A stretch of DNA of 34,792 nucleotides from Microbispora triticiradicis (GTDB taxonomy: Bacteria; Actinomycetota; Actinomycetes; Streptosporangiales; Streptosporangiaceae): the NCBI GenBank assembly GCA_003260025.2, contig QFZU02000116.1, positions 1-34,792 of the forward strand. Reading direction: 5' to 3'. Position numbers and translations under genes: made by a program. Shown here in pieces: positions 34,591 to 34,792 of this stretch. Numbering within the stretch: the first letter of the stretch is position 1; each line of letters starts with the position of its first letter. The notes under the pieces were generated by a model. It was not told the origin of the DNA, ran no database searches, and saw nothing but the letters and a program-made list of their open reading frames with translations.

Positions 34591-34792
34591 CCGGCGGCGC
34601 GCATCTCCTCGGCCAGCCAGGCCAGGGCGACCTGCTCGTACGGCGCGGCGCCCATCGGCGCCCCCGTCCCCGCCGGTGAACCCATCGGCGCACCCATCGG
34701 TGAGCCCATCGCGGGCGCGCCGTTAGCCGTCCGCGGCCCGCCGCCGGTCGTGACGTCCCCCGCCGGGGCCGCCTCGCCGGCCGCGCCGCGGG
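34575..34792 (-). CDS. Unidentified gene, C-terminal 71 residues (5' partial)
   Basis: The frame is open from the window edge down to a TGA at 34575-34577. The visible tail is a low-complexity region with PMGSP, PMGAP and GAPMG repeats, followed by a conserved-looking end PYEQVALAWLAEEMRAAGLIGG that reads as an amphipathic helix. I cannot name the protein. The repeat region is Gly/Pro/Ala-rich and probably disordered, and the final helix may be a docking or interaction segment. The last codons and the stop lie within the 11-bp array, so the C-terminus may differ between strains. Confidence 0.6.
   Translation of the reverse strand, partial: RGAAGEAAPAGDVTTGGGPRTANGAPAMGSPMGAPMGSPAGTGAPMGAAPYEQVALAWLAEEMRAAGLIGG

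Overview
The window is high-GC actinobacterial chromosome. Codon third positions are strongly G/C, and GTG/TTG starts and probable leaderless transcripts are common. A DUF5999 protein, a polyphosphate glucokinase, a PAC2 protein, an SdS-like terpene synthase and an Hsp20/USP/DUF1876 stress cluster fit a filamentous actinomycete; I lean to a Streptosporangiaceae-type organism by gene content only. I saw no tRNA, rRNA, insertion sequence, CRISPR array or phage gene. The window begins inside one gene and ends inside another.

Left part (1-10.7 kb): the 3' part of an unusual S15-type hydrolase/transmembrane/ABC-ATPase fusion with its ABC-2 permease; a DUF4118/GAF histidine kinase divergent from a NarL-type response regulator, followed by a lone receiver protein; a coupled set (a possible 52-residue ORF, a DUF5999 protein, an RsbW-like ATP-binding protein) that converges on a conserved-looking 53-residue protein; a large STAND ATPase without a DNA-binding domain; and a class I terpene synthase.

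Middle (10.9-23 kb): PAC2 protein and Gfo/Idh/MocA oxidoreductase, a tyrosine phosphatase, a secreted SGNH hydrolase, a Ser/Thr kinase with an extracellular domain, a small secreted protein of lower GC, a membrane protein, a hemerythrin, a divergent serine hydrolase/MarR pair around a 38-bp palindrome, a HAD hydrolase, and a gamma-glutamyltransferase-like enzyme.

Right part (23-34.8 kb): a full-length HrpA helicase; a winged-helix protein preceded by a 23-codon Cys-containing leader peptide and a repeat-rich leader; ppgK; a small membrane protein; a divergent NmrA/TetR pair with paired operators; a small P-loop kinase; a cupin; Hsp20, a tandem universal stress protein and a DUF1876 protein; and the tail of an unidentified gene.

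Three signals recur. (1) Hemerythrin, the small membrane protein and Hsp20 each have GNNT-N15-GGGTA upstream, the form of an actinobacterial general-stress (SigB-type) promoter. (2) Several genes have TANNNT 6-8 bases before the start codon and no Shine-Dalgarno, suggesting leaderless transcripts. (3) Short GC-rich minisatellites lie at gene 3' ends, three of them running through the stop codon, and others sit in frame inside genes. The best candidate for new biology is the leader peptide (28115-28186) with CCTGTCG/CGACAGG repeats ahead of the winged-helix gene.
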